Origin: Auriscalpium vulgare
Taxonomy: Eukaryota > Basidiomycota > Agaricomycetes > Russulales > Auriscalpiaceae
Length of the DNA: 64,000 nt
Assembly (NCBI GenBank): GCA_019915015.1
Contig: JAHBBC010000018.1
Location: 186,001 to 250,000, forward strand
Direction: 5' to 3'
In this document: one piece after another, positions 33,309-44,821 of the stretch
Layout: every line of letters starts with the position of its first letter
How positions within the stretch are numbered: position 1 is the first letter of the stretch
Translations under genes and position numbers: made by a program
The notes under the pieces: model-generated
Seen by the model: only the letters and a program-made list of their open reading frames with translations
What the model was told of the DNA's origin: nothing
Databases searched by the model: none

Positions 33309-33702
33309 GCTGACGTCCAAACAGTACCGTTCTTCGTGGGTGAGGAACGTATAGCAGCCATCATGGCGAATGAGCGCTCAGTGACTATGAGCGCTGTGAG
33401 CGCTCACTGTGTCGCCTGAAAGTGAAACCGCGCCGCCTGCGCTGGGCTCTGTGACAGGATGTGACACCGCGCAATTTCCTCATCGGGTTGTGGTACGGAT
33501 CGCATGCATGCCAAGTCGCTCTTCTCGAGCGAGGCGTGCCGCTTTCCTTACCTTTTCAAAGATCATATGCGCGTCGGATGCCATCGACGCCTGGCGCGCG
33601 TACGTGTATGTCATTTGGGGACGGTCCTCCCTCATCGTGATTGTCCCAGTCGCCGCCGGCCAAGTTGATAAATGCTCGGGTATTTTCTGTGATTCTAATT
33701 GT
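33309..33702. other. spacer between array copies B and C
   Basis: This 394-bp stretch holds the promoter region of copy B and the 3' end of copy C. It contains the imperfect palindromic GAGCGCTCA...TGAGCGCTC (about 33370-33405), possibly regulatory. No gene was seen. Confidence 0.4.
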
Positions 33703-34810
33703 CTACAAGCGAGACTTGCCATCGCGTTTCAACGATATCGGTATGACAAGCGCGGTTTGGTGCGACACCGCCAGACACCTCTGCTCTTGCCTCCAATTCT
33801 CCCCGTTGTCCTCGCCCTCCGGCGCTGTCCAAAGCTCCCCATACACATCATGTCTTCCCTGCGGGTCGTTCATGAAGCGGGACACCGCATACGCGCCTAC
33901 CGTCCGCGCGGCGCGCGGGATCGGCGCCTTGAACTCAAGCGTGAGCACGACCGTCGGAAACAGGCTTGTGGGTAGCTTGTCTGCGGCGACTAGAGGCGGG
34001 AGGAGGTTTGGGGATATATCGGAGAAGAATGCGAGCGAGGGTAGTGTGAGGGTGTCGGTGGGGTGGCAGAGGGTGAACCATTGGCCGATGTCAACGCCAC
34101 CGGACGAATTCGGGAGCGCACCAAGCGTTTTGTCGATGGCGGCCGTGACGTAGGGGGAGGGGGACGCGAGCGGGCAGCTGGCACATCTGGACGGGTGCGT
34201 GTTAAACGGCGTGCTGCGCGCATGCGGAGATGGCGATTCTAGGGTGAGGGGAATACGGGGCGGCGGAAGCGTCGCTGCGTCTAGGATACCGAAGACAAAG
34301 TGTGTGGTGATGACCACACTACCCTGATTTGAAATCCAAGTTAGCGCAAGGATCGCATAAGAAGCTGTGAAATATCTCCCAATGGACGAGACCTTACCTT
34401 TTGGACTAAATCTGCAGTCAGGTTGGAGAGCGCCTTGCCCGTTCTAATGCTGCGTATGTGGACTTCAACTGGGCCTACAAGGGCTCGGCGCAGGTAGTGG
34501 GCAGTAACATGGATGGGATCTGGATTGTGCGAAGAGGACTGATGTTTCATACATGCGCCTATGATCAGCGCGAGCAAACAGCCTGCGATATGTCGTCAAA
34601 TAATGCGGTCGAAAAATCTGACCAGGTCACTACCTCCGTGTGGAACCCTGTCGAATCCCGTGGTGAGCCTCGATTTTTGCTTCCGTAAAGCTTCGTGACT
34701 TACGCATGTACTGTCCACTGTGGGTCTGCGTTCCCAAGATAAACGTACGGTCCGTCCTTCGTACCAGAAGAAAGCGGGTGTGTTTCGCTTGCGATAAGGA
34801 ATGGCGCCAT
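33703..34810 (-). CDS. thioesterase-like (double hotdog) protein, array copy C, 308 aa
   Basis: Same family. Exons on the minus strand: 34704-34810, 34634-34647, 34398-34582 and 33703-34323 (309 codons with the stop). It starts MAPFLIASETHPLSSG and contains NADPQWTVHA. The micro-exon encodes VPHGG. Exon 3 includes HNPDPIHVTAHYLRRALVGP, and exon 4 reads VITTHFVFGILDAATLPPP. The second hotdog has FPTVVLTLEFKAPIPRA and NDPQGRHDVYGELW, ending RDGKSRL. Exons 2, 3 and 4 have exactly the lengths of copy A (14, 185 and 621 nt), and the tail matches A rather than its direct neighbours B and D. That pattern points to duplication of a two-gene unit. Confidence 0.8.
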
Positions 34811-35660
34811 AGAGTAGTAAGGTGAGCAGGTGCACGAATAGACATTAAATACTTCTCTAGGCATACGCAGCTTCGGTCCCTATGCGATTTGCAGATAAAA
34901 ACGAAGACTTTCCCTGCATTGAATGAGGGAGACAGGTACATACGAAGATGAGAAAGTCGAGCGGAGTGCTACTTTGATTTGATCGCGTTACGTTTCATGA
35001 GTTGGCGTACTCGGATACAGATCCTTTGAATCTGAACAATTCAAGCTGAAGTAAGTTGAGACTCGACGAAAGGACGCTCACAACTACTGTACCCGATAGT
35101 ACTTAAGATAAACACGTACTGTATATTCCATGCGACTAGATGCGACTCTGTGTCTATAAGCGGCACCTAAGAAAGACTCGTGAATAGAATCGCTTATTAT
35201 GTAATAAGCTGGATCAGAGGCAAGCACGATGTTTTCAAATCACAGCGTTATGTGAAGTCTTGCCGGGCAACGAAATGCACCCGGGCAACGAAATGCACCC
35301 GGTCATCGAAATGCACCCGGTCATCGAAAATTTGTTTGCCTTCGAAGATCGCAAGATGAACGAGGATGAACGTGGACACCGTCACTGCGCACCTCTTCCA
35401 AGCTCCGCCCGGGGCCCAGCAGGTTCTCATCGAAGATGGTGTACCTGGCATCTGACCGCGACGCCCGATAGTTCAATTAAAAGATACCGCAATGGGCAGG
35501 ACTTCTAGATGTCTGGGGGATAAGGACTTGAGAAGTCTGAACCGGGGATTCTACAAATCCTCGCCGCTAACTGTGGGACAAAGTCCATACGCGCCATCAT
35601 AAAATTTCCTGAAACCAAAAGAGCGGATAGTGAGGTGTGGTTGGCTCTGCAACGGCCCAA
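34811..35660. other. spacer between array copies C and D
   Basis: About 0.85 kb. It holds the promoter region of copy C, a four-unit 18-bp tandem repeat (35263-35334) and the 3' flank of copy D. The short open frame running through the tandem repeat has no other support as a gene. Confidence 0.45.
35263..35334. repeat. 18-bp tandem repeat, four units
   Basis: Units 1 and 2 are identical (CCGGGCAACGAAATGCAC). Unit 3 differs by two bases (GGTCATC instead of GGGCAAC). Unit 4 starts like unit 3 and then decays. Because 18 is divisible by three, the unit is open in several frames. Confidence 0.85.
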
Positions 35661-36759
35661 CTATAAGCGGGACTTGCCCTTGCCCTTTTTCTCGTTCACT
35701 GCCGCCGACATGACGAGCGCAGTCTGATGGGAAACCAGCAAGCAGCGCTGTTTCTCTCTCCAATTTCCTCCGTCATTCTCGCCCTGCGGCGCCGTCCACA
35801 GCTCGCAGTATACGTCGTGCCTGCCTTGCGGGTCCGCGATGAACCGGGACGTCACATACGCGCCCACTGAGGTCGCGCCGCGCGGAATCGGCGCTTTGAA
35901 CTCGAGCGAGAGCACGACCGTCGGGAACCAGCACTGTCCAAGTTTGGCGACTACAGGCGGAAGGAGGCCCGCGAAGAGGTCTGAGATAAATGCAAGCGAA
36001 GGGAGGGTGATCTGCTTGTCGGCAGGATCCCGTAAGGTATGCCATTCACCGATGGCTATTCCCCCGGATGGATTCGGGAGAACTCCAAGGGCTTCGTCGA
36101 CATAAGCGTCCACGTAGGGTAAGAAATTGTGCGCGTTGGGAATGAACTTCCGCGGCCGACAGGCGGATGGATGGGTCGTGAGGGGCGTAATGCGCGCATG
36201 TGGGGCTGGCGGGTGTAGGTCGAATGGAATTTTAGGCGGGGGCAAGGTCGAGGCGTCGAGAATGCCGAAGACCAAGTGTGTTGTGATTTTTACAGCGCCC
36301 TAGAAGCTGAGTTAGCCACCAGCAAACACATCATTGGAAAGCGCGCTCACGTCTTGGATTAACTCCGCTGAGAGATTGGACAAAGCCTTGCCCGTCCGGA
36401 TGGTGCGTATGTGCACCTCAAGGGGGCCCACGACGGTGGCGCGAAGAAAATGAGCTGTTACATGGATGGGATCTGGGTTGTGAGACGTTGCTTGATGTTG
36501 CATGCACGCGTTTATGATCAGGGCGAGTAGATACCCTGTATATCGTTGTAGAAAGGCCAGTGCATCTTTACGGACCTACACACCTCCGTGAGGAACTCTG
36601 GTAAGAAAAGATGTCGTCAGTTGTGTGCTGTCCAGATGTAACTTGGGCGACATACACATAGATTGTCCACTCAGAGTCCGCATTTCCGCGATACACCTGC
36701 ACGTCGTCTGTAGGGGAAGACGCTAGGGTCATCTCAGTTGCGACAGCGAAGGGTGCCAT
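35661..36759 (-). CDS. thioesterase-like (double hotdog) protein, array copy D, 313 aa
   Basis: Same family. Exons on the minus strand: 36656-36759, 36584-36597, 36351-36535 and 35661-36299 (314 codons with the stop). It starts MAPFAVATEMTLASSP and contains NADSEWTI. The micro-exon encodes VPHGG. Exon 3 has HNPDPIHVTAHFLRATVVGP, and exon 4 contains FGILDASTLPPPKI. The second hotdog reads FPTVVLSLEFKAPIPRG and ADPQGRHDVYCELW. The tail VNEKKGKGKSRL is shared with copy B, as is the 104-nt first exon. No frame break. It is divergent from the BBC1-like gene, with under 300 bp between the two starts, so the promoters may overlap. Confidence 0.8.
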
Positions 36760-37043
36760 TTCGAAGTCCAGAGAACACAGCGTCGCTCCCCGTCGGTGTT
36801 GAATTTATACCAGCCATCGCCGTGAGCGCTCCGTAGGTCAAGCGACTGCGAGAGTCTGGGTTGAAAACCATCAAACATGTTCGAATTGAAGTCTGAAATC
36901 ACGAGATAGTCACTTTGTGACGATTTGAGCGTGGGAACCTGCGGCATAGGCTGCACGGCGATAACAACAGACGACGACGGCGACGACAGCGACAACGACC
37001 CAAGTCTGCGATCTGTCACATTTCCTGCGTCCTCTGGCTTACC

Positions 37044-40000
37044 ATGTCGGACTCGCCTCCAGCGAAAGCAAAACCAGGCTCTCTGCGCGACCGCATCGCC
37101 GCATTCGAGCAACAGAAGTCGGCATCCTCTGCCCCCGCCCCCGCCCCCCGCCCTAAACCGGGCGGTCTGTCGCAATGGAAGCCCCGCCAGCAATCCCCGC
37201 CGTCCTCGCCTGGCGCCCCGGCGCGTCAGGAGGCTGCAGGACTGTCCGCCAGCGATGCGAAAGAGAGTATCAAGGCGGGCGGCTCGCTCAAGGACAGGAT
37301 GGCCGCGCTGCAGGGCCTCGGGGCCTTTGGCGGCGGCCCCAGCCCCGGTGCATCACCCCCGCCGAAGCCCGCAGAGAAGCCCAAGTGGAAGCCCCCGCCG
37401 CAAGTGACGCTGTCGCCGCCCATCGGCGGTGACGACGAGGATGACCAGGGCGCTACCGCGGCTGCTGCGCCGGCAGAGCCCCCCAAGATCATCTCGCCGC
37501 TGCCTACGCCCGGCGACGAGGCGGGCCCGGTGCTCGCCAAGTCGCCGTCTCCTGCTGCTGACGGCGAGGAAAGCGCTGCAGAGGAGGGCGAGAAGGAGGC
37601 CGATCCGGAGGAGGAGGAACGCCAGCGTCGCGCAGCGATCGCGGCGAGGATGGCAAAGCTCGGTGGTGCGAGGGTCGGCATGGGCCCGCCGGTCTTTGGA
37701 CGCAAGCCAGATGTGAAGAAGCCGTCTGTTCCTACTCCGAAGGCAGAGGACGAGGTCAGCGCGCCCTCTGCCGAAGGCGAGGAGAAGCCGGATCCGGCGT
37801 CGCGCAATGCTTCCCTCGATGGTGAGCTAAACGGTGCGAACTCGCCTCCCATCGACTGACCAAGTTCGCCCCTCGATAGTACCTGTCGTGCAGTCTCCTC
37901 CGTCAGCGGAAGCTTCCGACAAGGCAACGTCTCCCGAGCCCCCCGTCTCCACGGGTGCGTCGTCGAATAATCCTATCTCCCGGTCTGCTTTTAACACGAA
38001 CTCGACAGATTACTTCCCCGCCCAGCCCACTCCTTCGCCCGGCGCCTCCCCCAACATCCCCGCTCGCATGCCCGTCCCCGCTGGCCCTAGACGCGCCGCA
38101 CCGCCGCGTAAGAAGCCCACACCCAAGTCGCCCTCACCTCAGCCTGCGCCCGCCCCAGCGGGGGTCGAAGAAACTTCTGCTTCTTCCGAGGCGGACCCGG
38201 CGCCTGTGCTTGACGTCGGCGAGAAACTGCACACGAGCCCGCATCCCGTTGATTCAGGCGCTCCGTCGGCAGAGCCAGTATTGCTTGGCGACCGTCAGCC
38301 CGAAATCGGCGAGGTCAATGCCAGTGTTGAGGATGGTGGCCACGGTCTTGACAAGCTGGAGGATGTCGCCCCTGTGCCCAAGAGTTTCGAGGAACCCGCC
38401 GCTGCGCTCGCCGATCGCGAGGTGTCGCCCTCTTCCGAGCCGAGACCTGAGTCGCCCGACGAGCCTGAGGTCGACTTGCACGCACCTGCCGTGACGTCGC
38501 CGCAGACTGAAGAACCACCGGCGGCAGTTGAGGAAGCTTCTGCAGACGACGCGCCTTCCGCCGACGACGCAGAGCCAGCTGAGGTAGAGGAGGACGAAGA
38601 GACGCGTCGGAAGCGCATCGCAGATCGTATCGCGAAGGCAGGCGGCTTCAATCCTCTCGGAGCACCCCCTGCCGCAATTACTTCTCCATCGGCTGAAGAC
38701 CCGGAAAAATCAGTTCCAGCTCGCGATACAGAGTCTCCGGCCCCTGAAGATCACGCACGCGTCATCCAAGATGTGAACGAGGACGTCGGCAAGGCGACGC
38801 ATCCGCCGCCCGAAAGCAAGGAACCGTCTGCGAGCGTTGGAGGCGACCACGCAGAGACAGCACAACCTCGCGTGCCTTACGGTGTTGTTCAACTTGGGGT
38901 TCCTGAGCCCGCAGAAGAGGAAGAGGAAGAAGAGGGTGCTGGTAAATATTAAATTGCTCATTGGTTCTTTTCTTCTCCCGATCCGCCCACACACTAAACA
39001 TTGAAAGTTGCTGCCACATTTTATTCTGTCCTTGTATGATACGAAGTGTTGATGAAATGTTTGAATTCGTAGGTCGTGATCTACCGACCGCGCCTCAGAC
39101 ACAAGAGCTCGAGCAAGATGAAGCTGGACCAGATGCTGACGCAGAAGGCGAAACGCCGTCGGAAGACGAAGCGAGAACACGTGACGCCGATGAGGCGGAT
39201 GCGCAGCCCGTCGCCCATGCACCGCCCCCACTGGCACCAGGTGAAGACGATGACGAGGGCAGGCCGAGCCTCGAGGCGCACGCAGTAGGCGCCGCGGCGG
39301 TCGGAGCACCTGGGCCTCGCGGCATCCCGGAGCCTGAACCTCATGACGAAGAGGACGCGCCCACGACCGCGCACCTTGCATACGACGACGACGAAGAAGA
39401 GGACGACGAGATGGCACCACCACGCATCACGCGCCCCCTGCCCACAGCTCCTGCTCGGGCGGTCGAACAACCCCTGTCACCCCCCGCAGCGCGCCCTCCT
39501 GTGCCTATCGCAACAAAGAGGGCCTCCCTACCTCCTCCTGCACGATCTGTGCCCATCCCCATCCCCGGCGCCACACCGACAATCCAGGAAGCGTCGCCTC
39601 CCCGCCAGGATGTAGCATCAGTATTGAGAAGATCTTCTACGAAGCGCATGTCAATCCCGCCCCCATCGCGTGCAGCTCCATCTCCGACGCGCGTGCCGAC
39701 CAATCCATCTGTCCACGATGTCCCAATGACCAACGAGCCCGAAGAGATCGCGGAATCGCGGTACTCATCTGAGCGCGACGCCAGCCCGGCATCTAGCGCA
39801 CGCAGGCCCTCGGTTCCGCCCCCGGTGTCCTCCGTCGCGCGGCGCGCTAGCAGCAGCGATTCGCGGCGTAGCTACGACGGGCGGCGCGGGTCGGCGCAGC
39901 TGTCGGGGTCACCACCTTCTGTAGGTCTCCCGGCCGTTCCAGCGTCCCCCCGCGCCATCGGGGAGTTTTACGAATCGCAGCCTGGGCTTGCGAAGAAGGT

Positions 40001-41975
40001 GCCACCCGCTTTGGATGTGCCAGAGCCTGATGGTGAAGTTCTGGACGAGGAGCATGGAGGTGAGTGGTCTGTTGTGTCCTTCAAGGACAGGATGACTGAC
40101 TGCCCTGGCAGACCCGATCGACCCCAGGTTCTACAGCCCGCCAACCTCGAGTACAAGCATCGTGATGCCCCGCGCGCCGCCCCCGTCTGCAACGTCCGCA
40201 GCCGAGTCGGTCACATTTCCGTCGGCATTCCCACCGCACATGCCCCCAGTGGACGAGACGCCAGAACAAGACCCGGAGCAAGCTCGTCGGCGCACCATTG
40301 CTGAGCGCATGGCCAAACTGGGCGGCATCAAGTTCGGCGCGGCCCCGCCCATGCCGATGCAACGCGCGCAGCCATCGTCCACGCGGCGCGCGTCGGAGGA
40401 CGCGGGGATACCAGGTGAGGAAGAGACACCAGAAGGAGGGGCGGAACCCGCAGCCGAGCAGACGGAAGCACCTGCGCCAGCAGCAGTAGACGAAGAAGAA
40501 GACGAACAGGCGAGAAGACAGAGGATCACGGCTAAGCTCGCCGGTATGGGCGGTATGCGCTTCGGGATGCTGCCCCAGCCCGGCGGATTCACTCAACAGC
40601 GCACTACTCCGAGACGCGAAGAGTCTTCGCGCTCTCCAACGCGCTCTGCACCCCTTGCGCGCGCACCTGCTGTGCCACCTTATGGCCAACCACCCAAGGC
40701 CCCGCCGACGCAGCCTGCTGAGTTTGATCACGAGGTGGAGCAGGGCAGCACAACCTCAGACGATGGTGTGCAGGTTGAGGCGGAGGAGAGCGAGCTTGAG
40801 GAGGTTCATCATGCCGACGCCGAAGACGAGTTCGAGGCCACGGAGGAGGAGGAGGATGCGCCGCCACCGCCGCCCCCACGCGGGGGCCGGCCTCCCGTCC
40901 CGCTTGGCCGCCCACCGCCCGCCCAGCGCAGGACATCCGTCGACGTCCAGCAGACAGCCTACCCGCCGCGCCGCGACTCCCATGATACCGGCGCTCCCAG
41001 TGTCCTATCGACGCCAAAGCCGGCACCGCAACACTCCGACTTTGTCATGGTCGGGCAGTCCGACGACGAGGCCGCACCGCCGCCGCCGCCCGCCGGCCAT
41101 CACGCGCGGCCACCGCCGCCGCGCAGTGCGCCCCCGCCCCCGCAGCCCGAGCCCATCGAGCCCTCCGCTGTCGGGCAGTGGGAGCTCCCATCGATCCCGA
41201 CGGGTTGCGCTTGACTTTGGTGACAGCGGGGCGACGAGCGACCTGTCCGCGTCCGCGTGGTCTGAGGACTCGACCGCATACCCGTCCACCGCACCCACGT
41301 CCGTTGCGCCGCCGTCCGTTGACCACACCCGGCGGCCCCTCCGCGCAGCCCTCAGTTGCGCCCGGTTCGACGCATCTCACGCCGGACGAGCTCAAGGCGT
41401 GTGGGGCCGCGTTGGCGTGCAGGTGCACGAGGCCGCGCTCTCGCTGCTCGAGCGCTCGAAGCGCGCGCTCGTGGGCAACGGCTCGTACGCGGGCTTCGTC
41501 GGCGCGGTGCTTGAGCAGGTGCCGAACGCGCTGCCCCCGCAGAGCGCGAGCGAGTACGGGTACCTCGTGTATGCGCAGACGGGCGGCGCGGTGCGCACGC
41601 GCGCGAGCGAGATTCTGCCGGGCGACGTGATTGTGCTGGAGGAGGCGAAGCTGAAGGGGCATAAGGGCCTGCACAATTATAGTGTGATTGCGGGCGAGGG
41701 GATGCCGTGTGTTGGCGTGGTGAGCGAGTATGAAGCAAGAAGTTGAAGTCAAGGCGCTGCAGGCGAATCAGCATGTCGGGCAGGCGGTGAGTGCTGTTTG
41801 GCCGTTCGTGGGAGGTAGCATACTAACATGATTGTCCGCAGACTGTGGAGTCAGTTAGCTATAGGTTGGAGGATCTGAAGAGCGGGTCAATCAAAGTACG
41901 CATACATCCACCTCTCATTGTTACATAGCTAACCCTCGTCCTGTCATCTAGGTATACCGGGTTCTGGAATCGTGA
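37044..41975 (+). CDS. BBC1/AIM3-like cortical actin protein, with frame breaks near the C-terminus
   Basis: Large, mostly disordered Pro/Glu/Ser-rich protein. Its C-terminal region resembles the conserved cysteine-proteinase-fold domain of yeast Bbc1/Aim3, proteins of endocytic actin patches. It starts MSDSPPAKAKPGSLRD. The exon chain runs 37044-about 37822, about 37882-38940, about 39073-40059, about 40112 onward, with last exons near 41842-41900 and 41952-41975. The conserved C-terminal stretch reads HLTPDELKA, then WGRVGVQVHEAALSLLERS, YAGFVGAVLEQVPNALPP, GDVIVLEEAKLKGHKGLHNYSV, and ends TVESVSYRLEDLKSG ... VYRVLES. An SH3 domain, present in yeast Bbc1, was not found. A basic motif (R-R-x-x-I-A-x-R-M-A-K-L-G-G type) recurs at about 37633, 38608, 40288 and 40513. 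Between 41203 and 41735 the frame switches about four times without usable introns. This is either indel error in GC-rich sequence or loss of the domain. Confidence 0.72.
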
Positions 41976-42280
41976 TTGATGCAGGCAGTTTGTTGAATTA
42001 TCGAGCGGAAGACTTTCATCGTGTATTACTTACTGTGCACCTAGAGTGCCCTATGCCACCATCCTACGTCTCCATTCACACACATTTCACAGATGATTGT
42101 TGTTCAGTATTCGCATTGTACAAGACAGCTCACGCGCTTCAAGGCGCGGTATAAGTACAAGAGGGTGGCAGCATGGTAGCCGCGAGGAGACATTGAACCA
42201 GAGACTGTAGACTGTCAGCGAAGATGGTCCGATGGGCATGGATGCACTACTCACAAGAAGACACAAACCTTAACGTGGGA
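41976..42280. other. convergent intergenic region
   Basis: About 300 bp between the end of the BBC1-like gene (+) and the end of the small conserved gene (-). It should hold both 3' UTRs. Nothing else was seen. Confidence 0.45.
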
Positions 42281-42958
42281 CTACTTCACGAGTGGCCGCA
42301 CACCCATTCCGTCCTCCTTGAGGATACGGCCACCATTGTAGCTCTTCAGTTCTTTCTCATATTGACCTGTGTGGCAATGCGTAGGTTAGAAACACGTGGT
42401 TCATGACGTAGTTGGTAGGCGCACTCATGGGGGCGTCGGCCCTTGCTTTCTTGGACGGGGGGTCGTCTGCACTAGTCTTAGAGCTCGGATCATCAGGGGA
42501 GGAGCGCTTGCCCCTGTTTTTCTGGATGAAAAAAGGGTATGGGGTAAGTGAGAGGTCGGACGCGCAGACAGTGACGACGTACAAATCTGTGGTCAAACGT
42601 TCGCTTTCTGTAGCCGACGACGGCAACGAGGCGCAAATAAGACATAGTCAGCATATATGCAGAGATCGGCGAGCTGAGGCACCCACTTTTCGAGTAACTC
42701 TTCCTGCTTCTTCCTCTCCTCCTCATCCTGCTCGCGTCAACCACGACCAGCAGGACAAAGCGCACCGACGTACCTTCTGCAGTCGCTGAAGCGCTCCAGG
42801 AACGAGCCGTCATTCGAGAACACGTTCGTCGGCTTGGGCTTGTGCGCGGAGGAGGTCTTGGACATGTGGGCGGTCGGCGCGGGCGTGGACGACGAGGAGC
42901 GCGCAGGCGACGCGTAGCCGCTGCCGCTGGCGGGCTGTGGGGTCGAGGAGTGCGACAT
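42281..42958 (-). CDS. small conserved fungal protein of unknown function, multi-exon
   Basis: Function not recognised. On the minus strand it starts MSHSSTPQPASGSGYASP, a Ser/Pro/Ala-rich N-terminus, and reaches TNVFSNDGSFLERF. A helical charged segment (DEEERKKQEELLEKWVPQLADL) follows after an intron. A Ser/Asp/Lys-rich linker (about 42420-42520) contains KKARAD, a possible nuclear signal. The last exon reads YEKELKSYNGGRILKEDGMGVRPLVK and stops at 42281. At the end of exon 1 the frame has to shift by one base for a smooth join: SFLERF is in one frame and QRLQK at the donor in another (about 42780). A missing base in a CC run would explain this. The pattern, a disordered N-terminus with a short conserved helical core, suggests a nuclear or RNA-related factor, but this is a guess. 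Confidence 0.55.
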
Positions 42959-44821
42959 TGCCGGCGTTGGCGGTGCGCTGAGGTGCTGGGCTGGCGGGAG
43001 ATGGGCGACGGTGTGGGCGACGAGGAAGAGTGGTGTCAGGAGTCCCAGTTTGGTCCCCTAGTACTGTATGGAATGTTGTCGAATTGCTATCGAACGCGCC
43101 TAGTTCTGGGATATAATCATCTGGATGATTGAAGTACTGGCCACTCGAGTAGAGTACGTGTACGCTATAGTACTGGTGCTATCATAAATGGCCGCGCCTA
43201 GTCACCATCGAGGGTGGCAACATCATCCGCCTTATCTCGATGTTGCACAGCTTGCATACCAAGCCTTCTAATCTAGTACTGCTAAAAAGCAAAAGATACA
43301 GAGAATAAATTGCATGTCGTTCAAGCGCGCTTGAATGGACCTTTGTGACGAGCGAGACAAAAGAATGCCGGACTAAGAGGGATAATTGCTCGAGGATCTG
43401 GCGAGCCCCGAAGCGTATTCACGTCCGCCGGAACTCGAAGGCAAACGAATGTCGGATCGCAAGCCCCCCGCACCACGCGTAGCGAGGTAAGGCACTTGTG
43501 CAGATACCACAAAGGAGACAGGGAGATGCGCGGATTGAGCTTGAGCGTCAGCCGCGCTATTCTGTTCAGAAAACATGGCAAACAATCGTGCTCACATCAT
43601 GGTATGCTAGCGCTCATTATGCTCGAATTTGTGCATGCGAGGGTAATGCGGCGCACAGTGACTGCGCGCCGCGTGGTGCGCTCAGCCATGAGAACAGATC
43701 TAAGGACAGACATCACGTCAAGAGCCCGACGGAAGAGTTGAGTCGAACCATTCTTCTAACGCCGTACGCGACTGCGGACAGTGGAAATTTGAAAAGGCTC
43801 ATAGCGCTGAGACTGTGGGTACGAGCATGCAGGTCTGTAATATGACAGGTTTTCGAGACTGGGTGTAGTACGAGGACATTGAATTTGACAAGGAACGGGA
43901 TCATTGGTTGACGTCCTCGGTGTGAGCGCCATGTGTTGAATTGATTATTGATGAGGAGTGTCAAACGGGTGGTATGAAAAATGTTTAGGCGATTTGAAGC
44001 AGTACTGTACTAAGTACCACAGCTGAGGGAGCTGGGTAGAGTTGAAGAGCGCGAAGCCTGACCAGCCGGCGGCCCGGCCGCAGAGCCGGTCAGTCCCCGT
44101 CGTGACAGGTCGTGACCGTGAAGTGCCCCTGCTCTTTTCTCCCAACTGATGCTCATGCCAGCAGCTTGCAATCCATGGCCGTCACCTCGACCTTGTCGTC
44201 GCATATCTCTTCTACTTCTACTGTCTGCGGGTTGTGCCTACTTTAACCCGCGAGCAGCCCTATGCTAGACCCGACCTATGATACATTGATATATGCGCCT
44301 CCGTCTAGTCCAACGTTGCAGGGTGGCACTGCAGTCTCAAGTCAGCTTGAATTCATCGGTACTTTTTGTCTGCCACATAATCTGTTCTGGCGCTGACTCT
44401 ATCCTCTGTGGTCTGTGCCTGGTCCGCGCCATCGGGACAAATTTCCTTGGGCTTGACCTGCACACCATGCTACTCCGACCTGCTAAGGATTGACCTGGAC
44501 AGGGCCTACTGGTGTCGCAGCAGCTATCAAGACTTTCTGGTGACCTCACAATTGTCCATTGGCAGCATCACCGCCCGCTTGACTCGACCGCCGTCATGTG
44601 AGTGCCGCCGCAGCGCCAATCCATATGTTCTTGCCACGAACTGCATCTATCATGAATTCGACAGGCTGACGCGGCTGCCAGTGATTCTCTGATGTTCTGA
44701 TGTGTCTTCCATTGACCACTGCGGAGAAAAGGCTGCCCAAGACGCGTTAATTGACGCATCTTTCGTATTTATACCCGGCGATGGTGAATCAAGTCCGCGG
44801 ATTACGACTACATAGCAGGTC
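42959..44821. other. gene-free region of 1.9 kb
   Basis: Several short open frames occur on both strands, but none has a recognisable domain, signal peptide or coherent exon chain. The right part (after about 44700) probably includes the promoter of the second WSC gene. No repeats shared with the rest of the window were noticed. Confidence 0.4.

Noticed and set aside
35260..35508. 82-codon frame through the 18-bp tandem repeat
   Set aside because: Open only because the repeat length is divisible by three. No signal, domain or exon context.
30380..36759. A biosynthetic cluster made of the thioesterase-like array, S28 peptidase and RTA1 transporter
   Set aside because: No backbone synthase, terpene cyclase or tailoring oxidase is present between them. 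The array is better explained by local duplication.
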